Shown here piece after piece: positions 1-6,980 of a stretch of 6,980 nt of DNA. The notes under the pieces are model-generated. The model was not told the origin of the DNA. It did not search any database and worked only from the letters and a program-made list of their open reading frames with translations. The first letter of the stretch is position 1. Each line of letters starts with the position of its first letter. The DNA is from Christensenella sp. UBA3798 (lineage in GTDB: Bacteria; Bacillota; Clostridia; Christensenellales; CAG-1252). The DNA lies in the NCBI GenBank assembly GCA_002368735.1, contig DFEQ01000065.1:4250-11229 (forward strand), in the 5' to 3' direction. Position numbers and translations under genes: made by a program.

Positions 1-2740
1 CAGCCGTTCCGAGCCACTTGCCGTCGTCTGCGAAAGCGAGAGGATATCTGCCGTCCTTTAAAAGAGGCAAGACAGCGTTTTTGAGCCGCAGAAGATGTTC
101 CGATAATTCTCTTCGAGGGACGTCAGGATAGTAATTCAACGCATCCGAGATGACCTTATATGCAAACATCGTGAGCCACACGCTCTCCCCGCGACCCTTG
201 ACGCCCACCCTATCCAAGCCGTCGTTCCAGTCGCCGCTACCTATCTTTAAGAGCGAGTGTTCGCCGTATTGAAGTGAGATGCGTATAGCTCGCAAAAGAT
301 GCTCACGTAAAGACGCGCTATCCCCGGACTTGGGTATTTCGTAGCGGCTGACCTCATCTTCCGAAAGGATGGGGGCGGACAAGAAAGGTACCTGTTCGTC
401 AAGGATAAGTAGGTCGCCCGTGACCTCGATATACCTGGCGGTAAGGTATACGAGCCAAAGCCGATCGTCCGAAATCCTCGTGCGCACCCCGGTTTGCGGT
501 GGGTGCCACCAATGTTGCACGTCCCCCTCCTCGTACTGATGCGCCGCAAAAAGAAGTATCTGCTCCCGAACCCTCTTTGGGTCGGAAAGCAAGAGTCCGA
601 GAAGGTCTTGCAGTTGGTCGCGGAAGCCGTATGCGCCGCTGCATTGATAAAAGCCCGTCCGCCCGTTGAGTCTGGCGCCGGTCAGCTGATAAGGAAGTGT
701 ATCGTTGTAAAGCCTGTCGAGCCATTCGTCCCGCGAGAAGGAAATAGTAGCGTTAGAAGTTACGCTCGCAAGCGCTTTCGCCTTGGAAGCGGCGATATCC
801 CTTTCCGTCCAATCGCGCGGCGGTTCGGTAGCGAGCACGAAACGATAGCGACCGGCAGCGCTCCCCGAGGATGAAAAGGTGATTTTTCCTGCTTTCGTAT
901 CGGGAATATCGAGCTTTACTTCGCCGTCTAAGGAATAGACGAAGGCGCTCTGTCCATTCTCGACGTTCGTCAACCGATATCCGCGCGTTTCTTTGGTAAA
1001 AAGGATCTTTTCTCCATACCGCCATCCCAATGAAAGTATCAAAGAGAGCGAAAAACGGCTGTCCTTTGGGAGCGCGCCGCTATTGACGACTTCGTACAGC
1101 TTTCCCCTGCCGTCGTCAAAGAGCGATATCGTCAAAGCTATCGTTATACCGTCGATGCGATGGGTAAAGGTAGTTTCTCCCACTTTATGCTCGCAATGGT
1201 TGGCATTTAAAAGGTATCGTTTGTCTGCGGTAAGGAGACACACCTCTTCCGTTCGATGATCGCGTACGGCGTCCCCGGTCCAAACGGTGAGCTTGTTTTC
1301 GCGAGAGTTGTCGCCGAAGGTAAAGCCGCCACCGTTCTCCGTGATGACGAAACCGCCATGGCGACCACCCACGACGTTCGCATAAGGGAGCAAAGTATGT
1401 TCGCCAAAGGGGCAGACGGCGTATCCCGCCTGTGTAAAACCTCCCTCGCCGCACGTTTTGGCGGGAAGTTTGCTACCATTGACTTTGGGGACTACCGCAA
1501 CGGACTTATCGGGCTTTTTGCTGTCGAAAGGAGCGGAAGAGGACAACACTAACTTCGCAGCCGGGCGGAATCGCGCCCCCTCTTTTCTATCCAAAACGAT
1601 GACTGTTTCGTCAATGGCGTGGACGGCGCTTTCTATCGCCTGCTTCTCACTCATGCCCGCACCCGGCATCTCCTCCGCAACGACGATGGTCTTGTGCATA
1701 ACTCCCGATTCACGCGCTTTCTTAGACAGCTTGATCACGGACGATAATCTTGCGCGCTCTTTCATCTCCGCGCAATCAAAATATAAGATATCGTCGGAGG
1801 GTGAAATGCCGAGGGCGGCAAGCTCCTCTGCCAACTTCATTTTTGCCTCAAGGACAGCCTGCGACGTGCGACGATACATAAGTTCGCCTACGATGGAAAG
1901 ATATCTTTCCGGGTCTTCGATCCTTTCCTCTTTGTCGCCTCCGAGTAGTTCAATGGCGCCCGAACGATAGGCGAGCTCTAACTGCTTGTTTCGGGAGCGA
2001 AGGTAGTCGACGTTTCGGTCGGCAAGTAGCGTTAAATAGATAGTAGAATTGCCGTGTGGGGGGATCTCGCTTTGCCCGGAGAAGGCAAAGCATGGATACA
2101 GTACCTCCCCAAAGCGTGGCGAGATCGCTCTTTCTATTCCTTTGGAATAGTCCACGCCAAAGTCGCCGCAACGACCTATCACGTTATAGGAATTGCAGTT
2201 TCCCGTTGCGTCCGTCAAGCCCATTACCATCAAGGAGGCTGATAAAACGTCCTTATTATCCATACCCCTCCGCGTGAGATACTCCGCGTGCATCTGTTCA
2301 TCATATTCGCTACGCACGAACATATCCGAAAAGGCGGGATGGGCGGTATATCCGTCCTCTGTGTTCAACATCATATCGGCATAAGCGGATATCGTAACTT
2401 TGCGCGGGTGGTCCGTGGGGTTATCCAAGACGATCTTGCGCAGTTCCCCTTGATAGCCGTTGAGCCCCACGACCTCCATCGTTACGTGCGAATTCGGATT
2501 GACGTATTTGACCGAGCGATCGGAAAACACCGCGTAACACTCCTCTTCTTTAAAAGGATAAAAGCACGGCGAAGTTAATTTCTCGCCCTCTTTTATCTCC
2601 ACGAAAACCCCGCCGTATTCCATAGAATAGTCGAGTGTTTTGGTCAAACGGTATTCGCCGAGCGACGCCCCGCTTCGTCCCAATGCGTCATATGTCGCGC
2701 GGTATTCCCCATAGCGTAATGCCAAAGTATCGGGTATCTC
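1..2740 (-). other. GH94 phosphorylase module of the glucan synthase (partial)
   Basis: From about residue 1300. Two beta-sandwich-like units (about 1300-1600, and about 1730-1970 with the NSREN motif at 1779-1783) are joined by a linker. They are followed by the start of the alpha-helical catalytic barrel. Barrel landmarks are GFYQCSGAYGFRDQLQD (Arg2008-Asp2009), HWWHPP (Trp2045-Trp2046-His2047), GVRTRISDD, GDWNDG (Asp2138 to Gly2142) and GRGESVW. Asp2141 in GDWNDG is the general acid of GH94 phosphorylases. The module is thought to control chain length by phosphorolysis of the non-reducing end, but the activity here is inferred. The remaining barrel lies beyond the left edge. Confidence 0.9.
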
Positions 2741-5700
2741 TTTTATCGAAGACATTACGACGTTTTGCTTGATAGGCGCGGACGTAGAAGCGGGAGAAAC
2801 GCGCGTCTTTCTCTCGTAGATATCGTCCTCGGTCAAAAGTAAACGGATAGATCTGTCGCGCGGGAGCGACATGAAAAGCCGCACTATCTCATCCCCCAAT
2901 ACCGCGTTGGTGATGGCTGCAAGGCTCATCCCCTGGTGATGCGTCATATAGCTCTTGACGATATCCCCATCGTGCTCGTAGTCGATGGCTTCGTAAAAAC
3001 CGTATATCCCTTGCGCTCCCCGCCTTGAGAGTTCTTCCAAGTTGCGCAAGCAGGATGAGGGATGAGTGGGCAAGTATAAGAAAGACGCGTATGGCGCGAT
3101 GACGTCGGACGTCTCGCCCGAAAGCGCAAGCTCCGCCGAGCCCACCGCCTTATATTTGAACGCCGTTGCGTCGTTAAAGGCATAGTAGCCGCATTCCGAA
3201 CGCCCGAACACCCCATCCGTCCTGTCGCGCATCTGAACCATCCCCGAGCGCGCTTCCTGCGCGCGCATTAAACTGCCGAAGGGCGAGGAGAGAAAGATGC
3301 GGGGGAGCATATATTCAAACGCCGTCCCGCTCCAAGATAAGAGGGTATTACCGCCTACCGAGGAGCACTCCCTCCCGAGCGAAAAGTAGCAATCGGGGTC
3401 AAGCCCTGCGGAGATAGCAAGGTAGTAGGCAAGGCGCGATTCCGAAGCAAGCAGATCGTACCTACCGTATAGCCGTTCTTCGTCGGTGTTCCTAACGATG
3501 GCAAGGCACTTACCGACCTTGTCGTACAATACGGAAAAATCGGCGTAGCGGACAAACTCACGCGCCCTATTTTCTATTTCCCGCCAACCTTCCTCCTTGG
3601 CAAAAGCTTCCAGGACGGAAAGACAGCATATAAAATTCGCGCTGTCCACCGTGGAAACGACGCGAGGATCCATGACCTGAAAGGTTTTTACGTCGTACCA
3701 GTTATATAGGTGCCCGTGATAGCGCTCCAAGCGCTCGAGCTTATCAAGCTGAATCGATATATTTGCTTGCGCTTTCCCCTTCTCCACAAGTCCGAGTTTA
3801 GCGCCGCACACTTCGGAGAGAAGCGCGAAACCGAGATTTGTGGGCGAGGTCATGCGCGAGGTCATCCTATAGGGAAAAAGCTGCAGATTATCGGTAATGA
3901 GCCCCTCTCCCGACATATCCGAAAAATAACGATATATCTCGGCGGCGCATTCTTTGAGTTTGGCAGCGCTTTTGTCGTCAATCCTTGCAAAAGTTATTTT
4001 CCTTCCCGAGATAAGGAGAGTAAAAGCGTAAAGCATAAACGCTGACGAATAGAGGCTCAACCATAAATCCCCGAGGGCGATGGTCAACCCCGTCAAGACG
4101 AGAACGGTCGGGAGAAGTATCCGCGCTCCGTCCTCAGCCCCGCCCGACTTCTGCGTAGTGCGAAAAGGGGTCCATTCCAAGAGATCCTTGCATCGAAACG
4201 CCATTTTGAATGATGTCACGACAAAGATAAATGCCCCCGAGATAGCGCGAAACGGCAGTAATAAAAGCTCTTCCGCGAGGAGTTCCGTCGATAAGATAAC
4301 GCCCCGAACGGCGTGAGATAAACGCACGTTGCCAAATAGCCCTCGCAAGGAAAGGATAAGGGCGAATGCCTTAACGAACAGGAGTAAACTCAGCGCGTAA
4401 TAAAACAAAAACAAACTGCCCGAAAAATAAGCAAAGAGGAGAACCGATAGGAGCATCGCTTCGCGCAAGACCGAAATCCCGTTGATGAAAATGATGAGTT
4501 TATAGATGGGGGCAATGGGGTTTTGAATGCGTTTGCCGTATCTGTTTTTTACCTTATTGCAAAAGGCGTATGGCAATAGCTGAATATCCCCTCTTTGCCA
4601 ACGTGAATTGCGACGACAGTCCCCTGCAAAGGTGGCGGGCGCATCCTCGTAAACACACCGTTTGACTGAGGTAGAGCGCAAAACGGCGCCCTCGATGATA
4701 TCGTGGCTGAGTATCCTCTCGTTAGGGAAGAAATCGGATAGTTTGGTAAGGTATGGGGCGATGCGAACGATCGCCTTTCCACAATAGAGCGCACTGTCAA
4801 AGGCGTCGGCGTAAAAGTCCGAATAAAAGGGATACGCCTCCGCGCCACAGCTACGGAGGAAGCGCAAAGTATAGTGCGTATTGATGGAAAAACGGTTTAC
4901 CCTGCCACCGAAAGACAAAAGGTCGTATTCCTTGTTTAGAGGGTGCGCCATCGCAAGGATCGCCGCTCGTATCGTCCCGGGTAAGAGTTCGCTGTCGTCA
5001 TCAAGCAGGATAGCGTATTCCGCCTTCGGCAATTCTCCCACAGCTCGGAAGTTATCGAATTTTCCGCTTTTCACAGCAGATAAAAAGTCTAGTATAGCGC
5101 CCCGCTTTCGCTCAAAAGCGCGCCATTTTTTACCGCAAAGAGTTCTTTTTCTTAAGAAAAAGGACACCCTATCCGACCGTTCGCGCGAACGAATATAATT
5201 CAATAATTCTTCATCGCGATCCCCCCATTCTACGTCGCTCGACGGGATGTCGGCAAGTACGGCGAAGGAAAGCGCCCTGTCACCTTCGGATGCGGCTAAG
5301 GTCTCTATCTGAAGAAGAGCGTCGTCAACGTCCTCTTTTGAAGATAGATAGCGGCTGACCGTCACCACCGTGCGACATTCCTCGGGAAAGATCTTGTAAT
5401 CCATCTGCGGCAAAGGTCTGGGCTTTAAGCGCATCGAATAGACGCGTTTTAAAAGATACTCCACGGGATGGAGCGATGCAATAAACAAAGGAAGAACTGA
5501 TAAATACGACCACAACGTGCGCAGAAAATACGCGGGGAACGCCGCTATGATAAGTGAGAAAAACAAAACGAGAAAGCTATACATCCCCTGCACCTTGCTC
5601 TTCTCGTCGCGAAGCGGTTCGGCGATACCGGTGCGAAGATACTGCCGAAGGGCGTCGGGATAATAATAGAGTATCTCACCGAAGTGTTTGGACAAATCGT

Positions 5701-6643
5701 CGCCAAGCGCAAGCGCCGAGCGCGCCAAACTCTCTTCTGACACATCGTTACATGCCGCGCACTTTGCGGTCTGCATCAAATAATCGCTCTTCGCCTTGTC
5801 GCTCATAGAGCGATAACTCTCATCCTTACGATAAATACCGTCAATTACAGAAAGCGATACGATAAACGCCTCGTTCATTTCACCGGCAAGCGTTCGCAGT
5901 GAATCGATATACGCCGAAGTCATCATCAAATCGTCGGCAAGAAGGTTTTCAAATCCGAGCCGCGCGGACATGAAGTCGCTTTCCGTAACGCCCTCCGCTT
6001 CATCCGTTCCATGCATCTCGGCATAATAAGTCATATAGCTATCGGACAAACGATAACGCACACGAAAGCGCGCCCTTTTTGCCCTTCTATAACTATCGTA
6101 ATAGTGGAGAGCGCGCTCCGCAAAAAGAGATATCTCGGTGAGCAGCCTGTAAGTCAAGGCGTCTTGTAGGCGGGCTATCTCGTAGTAACTTAGCGGAGTC
6201 ACGGCACAAAAGGCTTCTACCACCTTACGGGTCCTATCGCCGCTCACCTTGCCGCCCGAATATTTGACGATAAAATCGGCAAGTACGACGACGCGCGGAA
6301 CGCCGTCAACGTGCGGAAGAGAGGTGAACCCCTTATAATCGATCCTATCCAAAGCCCCCAAGAGAAGGCGGGCGTTATCCGATATCCACTTTTCGAATTC
6401 ATAAACCCGTACGCCCGCTTTGCGCTTGGCGTCCACCTCCTTTTTGCACGCCTCTATGGCTAGTTTCAATGGGTAGCGCGGCACCCCCGCTCCGCCCTTT
6501 ACGCTCTTTCTGAGAGAATGCGCAAGATAGTCGATATTCCTGACGGCGTCTTCGTCGGACATCTCGGCGGAAAACTCGTACTTGTTTTTGGCAGATAGTT
6601 TTGAGAGCAATTTCAATAGTTTCTTTGCGAGAAATAATATCAT
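1..6643 (-). CDS. ndvB: Cyclic beta-1,2-glucan synthase (NdvB/Cgs-type), GT84-GH189-GH94, C-terminus outside window
   Basis: Giant inner-membrane enzyme that makes cyclic beta-1,2-glucan from UDP-glucose. The frame is open for 2214 codons and runs off the left edge. ATG at 6643-6641 is the first start after an in-frame TGA at 6673-6671; no Shine-Dalgarno is visible, so the start is fairly but not fully certain. Residues 1-353 are a soluble, mostly helical region with family-like stretches (LPHVDGVPRV near 110). About 355-392 are two membrane segments, about 395-690 the GT84 catalytic domain, about 730-880 further membrane segments, about 1036-1260 the glucoamylase-like cyclisation domain, and 1300 onward the GH94 module. 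Characterised Cgs/NdvB proteins are about 2800 residues. Judging by GH94 length, about 300 residues are missing here, giving an estimated total near 2500, so this is a compact member. The family is certain; the ring product is inferred, and the symbol is by homology only. Confidence 0.93.
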   Translation of the reverse strand, partial: MILFLAKKLLKLLSKLSAKNKYEFSAEMSDEDAVRNIDYLAHSLRKSVKGGAGVPRYPLKLAIEACKKEVDAKRKAGVRVYEFEKWISDNARLLLGALDRIDYKGFTSLPHVDGVPRVVVLADFIVKYSGGKVSGDRTRKVVEAFCAVTPLSYYEIARLQDALTYRLLTEISLFAERALHYYDSYRRAKRARFRVRYRLSDSYMTYYAEMHGTDEAEGVTESDFMSARLGFENLLADDLMMTSAYIDSLRTLAGEMNEAFIVSLSVIDGIYRKDESYRSMSDKAKSDYLMQTAKCAACNDVSEESLARSALALGDDLSKHFGEILYYYPDALRQYLRTGIAEPLRDEKSKVQGMYSFLVLFFSLIIAAFPAYFLRTLWSYLSVLPLFIASLHPVEYLLKRVYSMRLKPRPLPQMDYKIFPEECRTVVTVSRYLSSKEDVDDALLQIETLAASEGDRALSFAVLADIPSSDVEWGDRDEELLNYIRSRERSDRVSFFLRKRTLCGKKWRAFERKRGAILDFLSAVKSGKFDNFRAVGELPKAEYAILLDDDSELLPGTIRAAILAMAHPLNKEYDLLSFGGRVNRFSINTHYTLRFLRSCGAEAYPFYSDFYADAFDSALYCGKAIVRIAPYLTKLSDFFPNERILSHDIIEGAVLRSTSVKRCVYEDAPATFAGDCRRNSRWQRGDIQLLPYAFCNKVKNRYGKRIQNPIAPIYKLIIFINGISVLREAMLLSVLLFAYFSGSLFLFYYALSLLLFVKAFALILSLRGLFGNVRLSHAVRGVILSTELLAEELLLLPFRAISGAFIFVVTSFKMAFRCKDLLEWTPFRTTQKSGGAEDGARILLPTVLVLTGLTIALGDLWLSLYSSAFMLYAFTLLISGRKITFARIDDKSAAKLKECAAEIYRYFSDMSGEGLITDNLQLFPYRMTSRMTSPTNLGFALLSEVCGAKLGLVEKGKAQANISIQLDKLERLERYHGHLYNWYDVKTFQVMDPRVVSTVDSANFICCLSVLEAFAKEEGWREIENRAREFVRYADFSVLYDKVGKCLAIVRNTDEERLYGRYDLLASESRLAYYLAISAGLDPDCYFSLGRECSSVGGNTLLSWSGTAFEYMLPRIFLSSPFGSLMRAQEARSGMVQMRDRTDGVFGRSECGYYAFNDATAFKYKAVGSAELALSGETSDVIAPYASFLYLPTHPSSCLRNLEELSRRGAQGIYGFYEAIDYEHDGDIVKSYMTHHQGMSLAAITNAVLGDEIVRLFMSLPRDRSIRLLLTEDDIYERKTRVSPASTSAPIKQNVVMSSIKEIPDTLALRYGEYRATYDALGRSGASLGEYRLTKTLDYSMEYGGVFVEIKEGEKLTSPCFYPFKEEECYAVFSDRSVKYVNPNSHVTMEVVGLNGYQGELRKIVLDNPTDHPRKVTISAYADMMLNTEDGYTAHPAFSDMFVRSEYDEQMHAEYLTRRGMDNKDVLSASLMVMGLTDATGNCNSYNVIGRCGDFGVDYSKGIERAISPRFGEVLYPCFAFSGQSEIPPHGNSTIYLTLLADRNVDYLRSRNKQLELAYRSGAIELLGGDKEERIEDPERYLSIVGELMYRRTSQAVLEAKMKLAEELAALGISPSDDILYFDCAEMKERARLSSVIKLSKKARESGVMHKTIVVAEEMPGAGMSEKQAIESAVHAIDETVIVLDRKEGARFRPAAKLVLSSSAPFDSKKPDKSVAVVPKVNGSKLPAKTCGEGGFTQAGYAVCPFGEHTLLPYANVVGGRHGGFVITENGGGFTFGDNSRENKLTVWTGDAVRDHRTEEVCLLTADKRYLLNANHCEHKVGETTFTHRIDGITIALTISLFDDGRGKLYEVVNSGALPKDSRFSLSLILSLGWRYGEKILFTKETRGYRLTNVENGQSAFVYSLDGEVKLDIPDTKAGKITFSSSGSAAGRYRFVLATEPPRDWTERDIAASKAKALASVTSNATISFSRDEWLDRLYNDTLPYQLTGARLNGRTGFYQCSGAYGFRDQLQDLLGLLLSDPKRVREQILLFAAHQYEEGDVQHWWHPPQTGVRTRISDDRLWLVYLTARYIEVTGDLLILDEQVPFLSAPILSEDEVSRYEIPKSGDSASLREHLLRAIRISLQYGEHSLLKIGSGDWNDGLDRVGVKGRGESVWLTMFAYKVISDALNYYPDVPRRELSEHLLRLKNAVLPLLKDGRYPLAFADDGKWLGTA
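2865..3540 (-). other. Glucoamylase-like (PF10091, GH189-type) cyclisation domain of the glucan synthase
   Basis: Residues about 1036-1260. In characterised cyclic glucan synthases this middle domain closes linear beta-1,2-glucan into a ring by transglycosylation. Family landmarks are in order: YDLLASESRLAYYLAIS, WSGTAFEYML (Trp1104, Glu1110), a SECGYYAFND segment with Glu1150, VIAPYAS, GIYGFYEAIDY with Glu1218, and SYMTHHQGMSL (His1235-His1236). The conserved glutamates and the histidine pair are all kept. I cannot say from sequence alone which glutamate is the nucleophile. A preceding RTSPTN-like motif (MTSPTNLGF, near 931) is also typical of the family. Confidence 0.85.
4570..5460 (-). other. 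GT84 glycosyltransferase domain of the glucan synthase
   Basis: This part (residues about 395-690) polymerises beta-1,2-linked glucose from UDP-glucose on the cytoplasmic side. The domain opens with a strand and helix of the TVVTVSRYLSS type and has an acidic LADIP motif. It contains the family's WxxxERKRG-like stretch (KWRAFERKRG). A DDD triplet at Asp548-Asp550 serves as the metal and nucleotide-binding DxD. SHDIIEG with Asp648 is the likely catalytic base. RRNSRW at 677-682 is the counterpart of the QxxRW motif; family members usually have RRHRW here. All core residues are present, so the domain looks active. It is flanked by hydrophobic segments at about 355-392 and 730-766 that anchor it in the membrane. 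Confidence 0.88.
5142..5165. repeat. Long near-perfect palindrome inside the GT84 coding region
   Basis: The central 18 bases (5145-5162) are a perfect palindrome centred on CTTAAG, flanked by A and T runs. One mismatch pair (5144/5163) and two further pairs extend the arms to 5142-5165. It lies in the coding sequence for VSFFLRKRT near residues 495-502 and the frame is intact across it. Because the arms are A/T runs, part of this is low complexity. A role is not shown. Confidence 0.6.
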
Positions 6644-6717
6644 GATAATGAAATTATTTACAACGCCCGATCAAAATAATCATTGCAAGGAGCTGTAAAA
6701 GATGATATACTTGTCAC
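6644..6717. other. Divergent intergenic spacer between the glucan synthase and rnpB
   Basis: 74 bases, AT-rich next to the synthase start. It carries the rnpB promoter on the plus strand. For the minus-strand synthase there is no clear promoter: a TATCAT -10-like hexamer reads on the minus strand at 6707-6702, overlapping the rnpB -10, but no -35 fits at 17 bases. No Shine-Dalgarno precedes the ATG. No terminator or other gene was seen here. Confidence 0.6.
6683..6711 (+). promoter_or_regulatory. Extended -10 sigma-70-type promoter of rnpB
   Basis: A -35-like TTGCAA lies at 6683-6688 (4 of 6 matches to TTGACA). It is followed by a 17-base spacer and a -10 element TATACT at 6706-6711. The -10 is preceded by TGA at 6703-6705, a perfect extended -10 TGn. 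Transcription would begin about 7 bases on, near 6718, which is where the RNase P RNA is expected to start. The spacing and position agree, so this is a strong candidate read from sequence only. Confidence 0.75.
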
Positions 6718-6980
6718 GTGAGTTAACCAGACGGTCGCATCGAAAGATGAGGAAAGTCCGAGCATCATAGGGCAGAGTGACGGGTAACACCCGCTGAAGG
6801 CGACTTTAAGGAAAGTGCAACAGAAAATAACCGCAGTTCTTAAACTGTAAGGGTGAAAAGGTGCGGTAAGAGCGCACCGGCAGTTTGGCGACAAAATTGG
6901 CCGTGTAAACCCCACTTGATGCAAGAGTTGAAACAAATAGTTTGCCCGACTTGTTTCGTATCGCTTGAGCGTTTCGGTAA
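6718..6980 (+). ncRNA. rnpB: RNase P RNA, bacterial type A, 3' end outside window
   Basis: Catalytic RNA of RNase P, which cleaves the 5' leader from pre-tRNAs together with the RnpA protein. Universal blocks are present in order: ACCAGACGGTCGC (6725-6738), GAGGAAAGTCCG (6749-6760), CATAGGGCAG (6766-6775), GTGCAACAGAAAATAACCGC (6815-6834), the GGTGCG/CGCACC hairpin around GGTAAGAG (6860-6878), GTGTAAACCCCAC (6903-6915) and GCTTGAGC. GGGC at 6770-6773 can pair with GCCC at 6944-6947, the P6 pseudoknot of type A. Other helices are P3 (6738-6749), P8 (6781-6793), P9 (6803-6816), P12 (6834-6847) and P13 (about 6878-6904). The 3' strands of P4, P2 and P1 are beyond the edge. The 5' end is set from the promoter and may be off by a few bases. 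Confidence 0.95.

Noticed and set aside
494..874. Plus-strand open frame of 126 codons
   Set aside because: Antisense shadow of the GH94 barrel motifs; composition reflects the opposite strand.
1458..1970. Plus-strand open frame of 170 codons
   Set aside because: It lies wholly antisense to the conserved GH94 region of the synthase. Its translation resembles no family and it has no ribosome-binding site.
3248..3264. GC-rich hairpin GCGCGC-TTCCT-GCGCGC, possible terminator
   Set aside because: No T-run follows on either strand and it is inside conserved coding sequence (MRAQEARSG).
5325..5513. Minus-strand 62-codon frame beginning MVVFISSSF
   Set aside because: A different frame from the synthase across its membrane segments; the synthase frame carries the family motifs.
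6658..6936. Minus-strand open frame of 92 codons
   Set aside because: It runs antisense through the RNase P RNA and its promoter; the conserved RNA explains the sequence.

Overview
The window holds two genes that point away from each other. Almost all of it (minus strand, from position 6643 down to the left edge) is one uninterrupted reading frame of 2214 codons. I read it codon by codon and found no stop or frameshift. It encodes most of a giant membrane-bound cyclic beta-1,2-glucan synthase of the NdvB/Cgs type. The C-terminal end lies beyond position 1. The right end (about 6718-6980, plus strand) is the 5' three quarters or so of the RNase P RNA gene rnpB, cut by the window edge before the 3' halves of P4, P2 and P1.

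Layout: 1-6643 glucan synthase, minus strand. From the N-terminus it has a soluble helical region, two membrane segments, a GT84 glycosyltransferase, more membrane segments, a glucoamylase-like (GH189-type) cyclisation domain, and a GH94 phosphorylase module entered as far as its catalytic GDWNDG motif. 6644-6717 is a 74-base intergenic spacer carrying a good extended -10 promoter for rnpB. 6718-6980 is rnpB. No tRNA, CRISPR array, insertion sequence or terminator was seen.

How the large protein works, from family knowledge: the GT84 domain polymerises beta-1,2-glucan from UDP-glucose at the inner face of the membrane, the middle domain closes the chain into a ring by transglycosylation, and the GH94 domain trims chain length by phosphorolysis. 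rnpB is unrelated housekeeping; its product is the catalytic RNA that matures tRNA 5' ends.

Organism: a bacterium with a type A RNase P RNA and roughly balanced GC by eye. The divergent, compact synthase and the compact RNA would fit an uncultured Clostridia-like Bacillota, but this is a guess. I found no sign of a new defence or mobile system. The most unusual point is the RNase P RNA, whose P15-P17 region looks collapsed and appears to lack the GGU motif that binds the tRNA CCA end.
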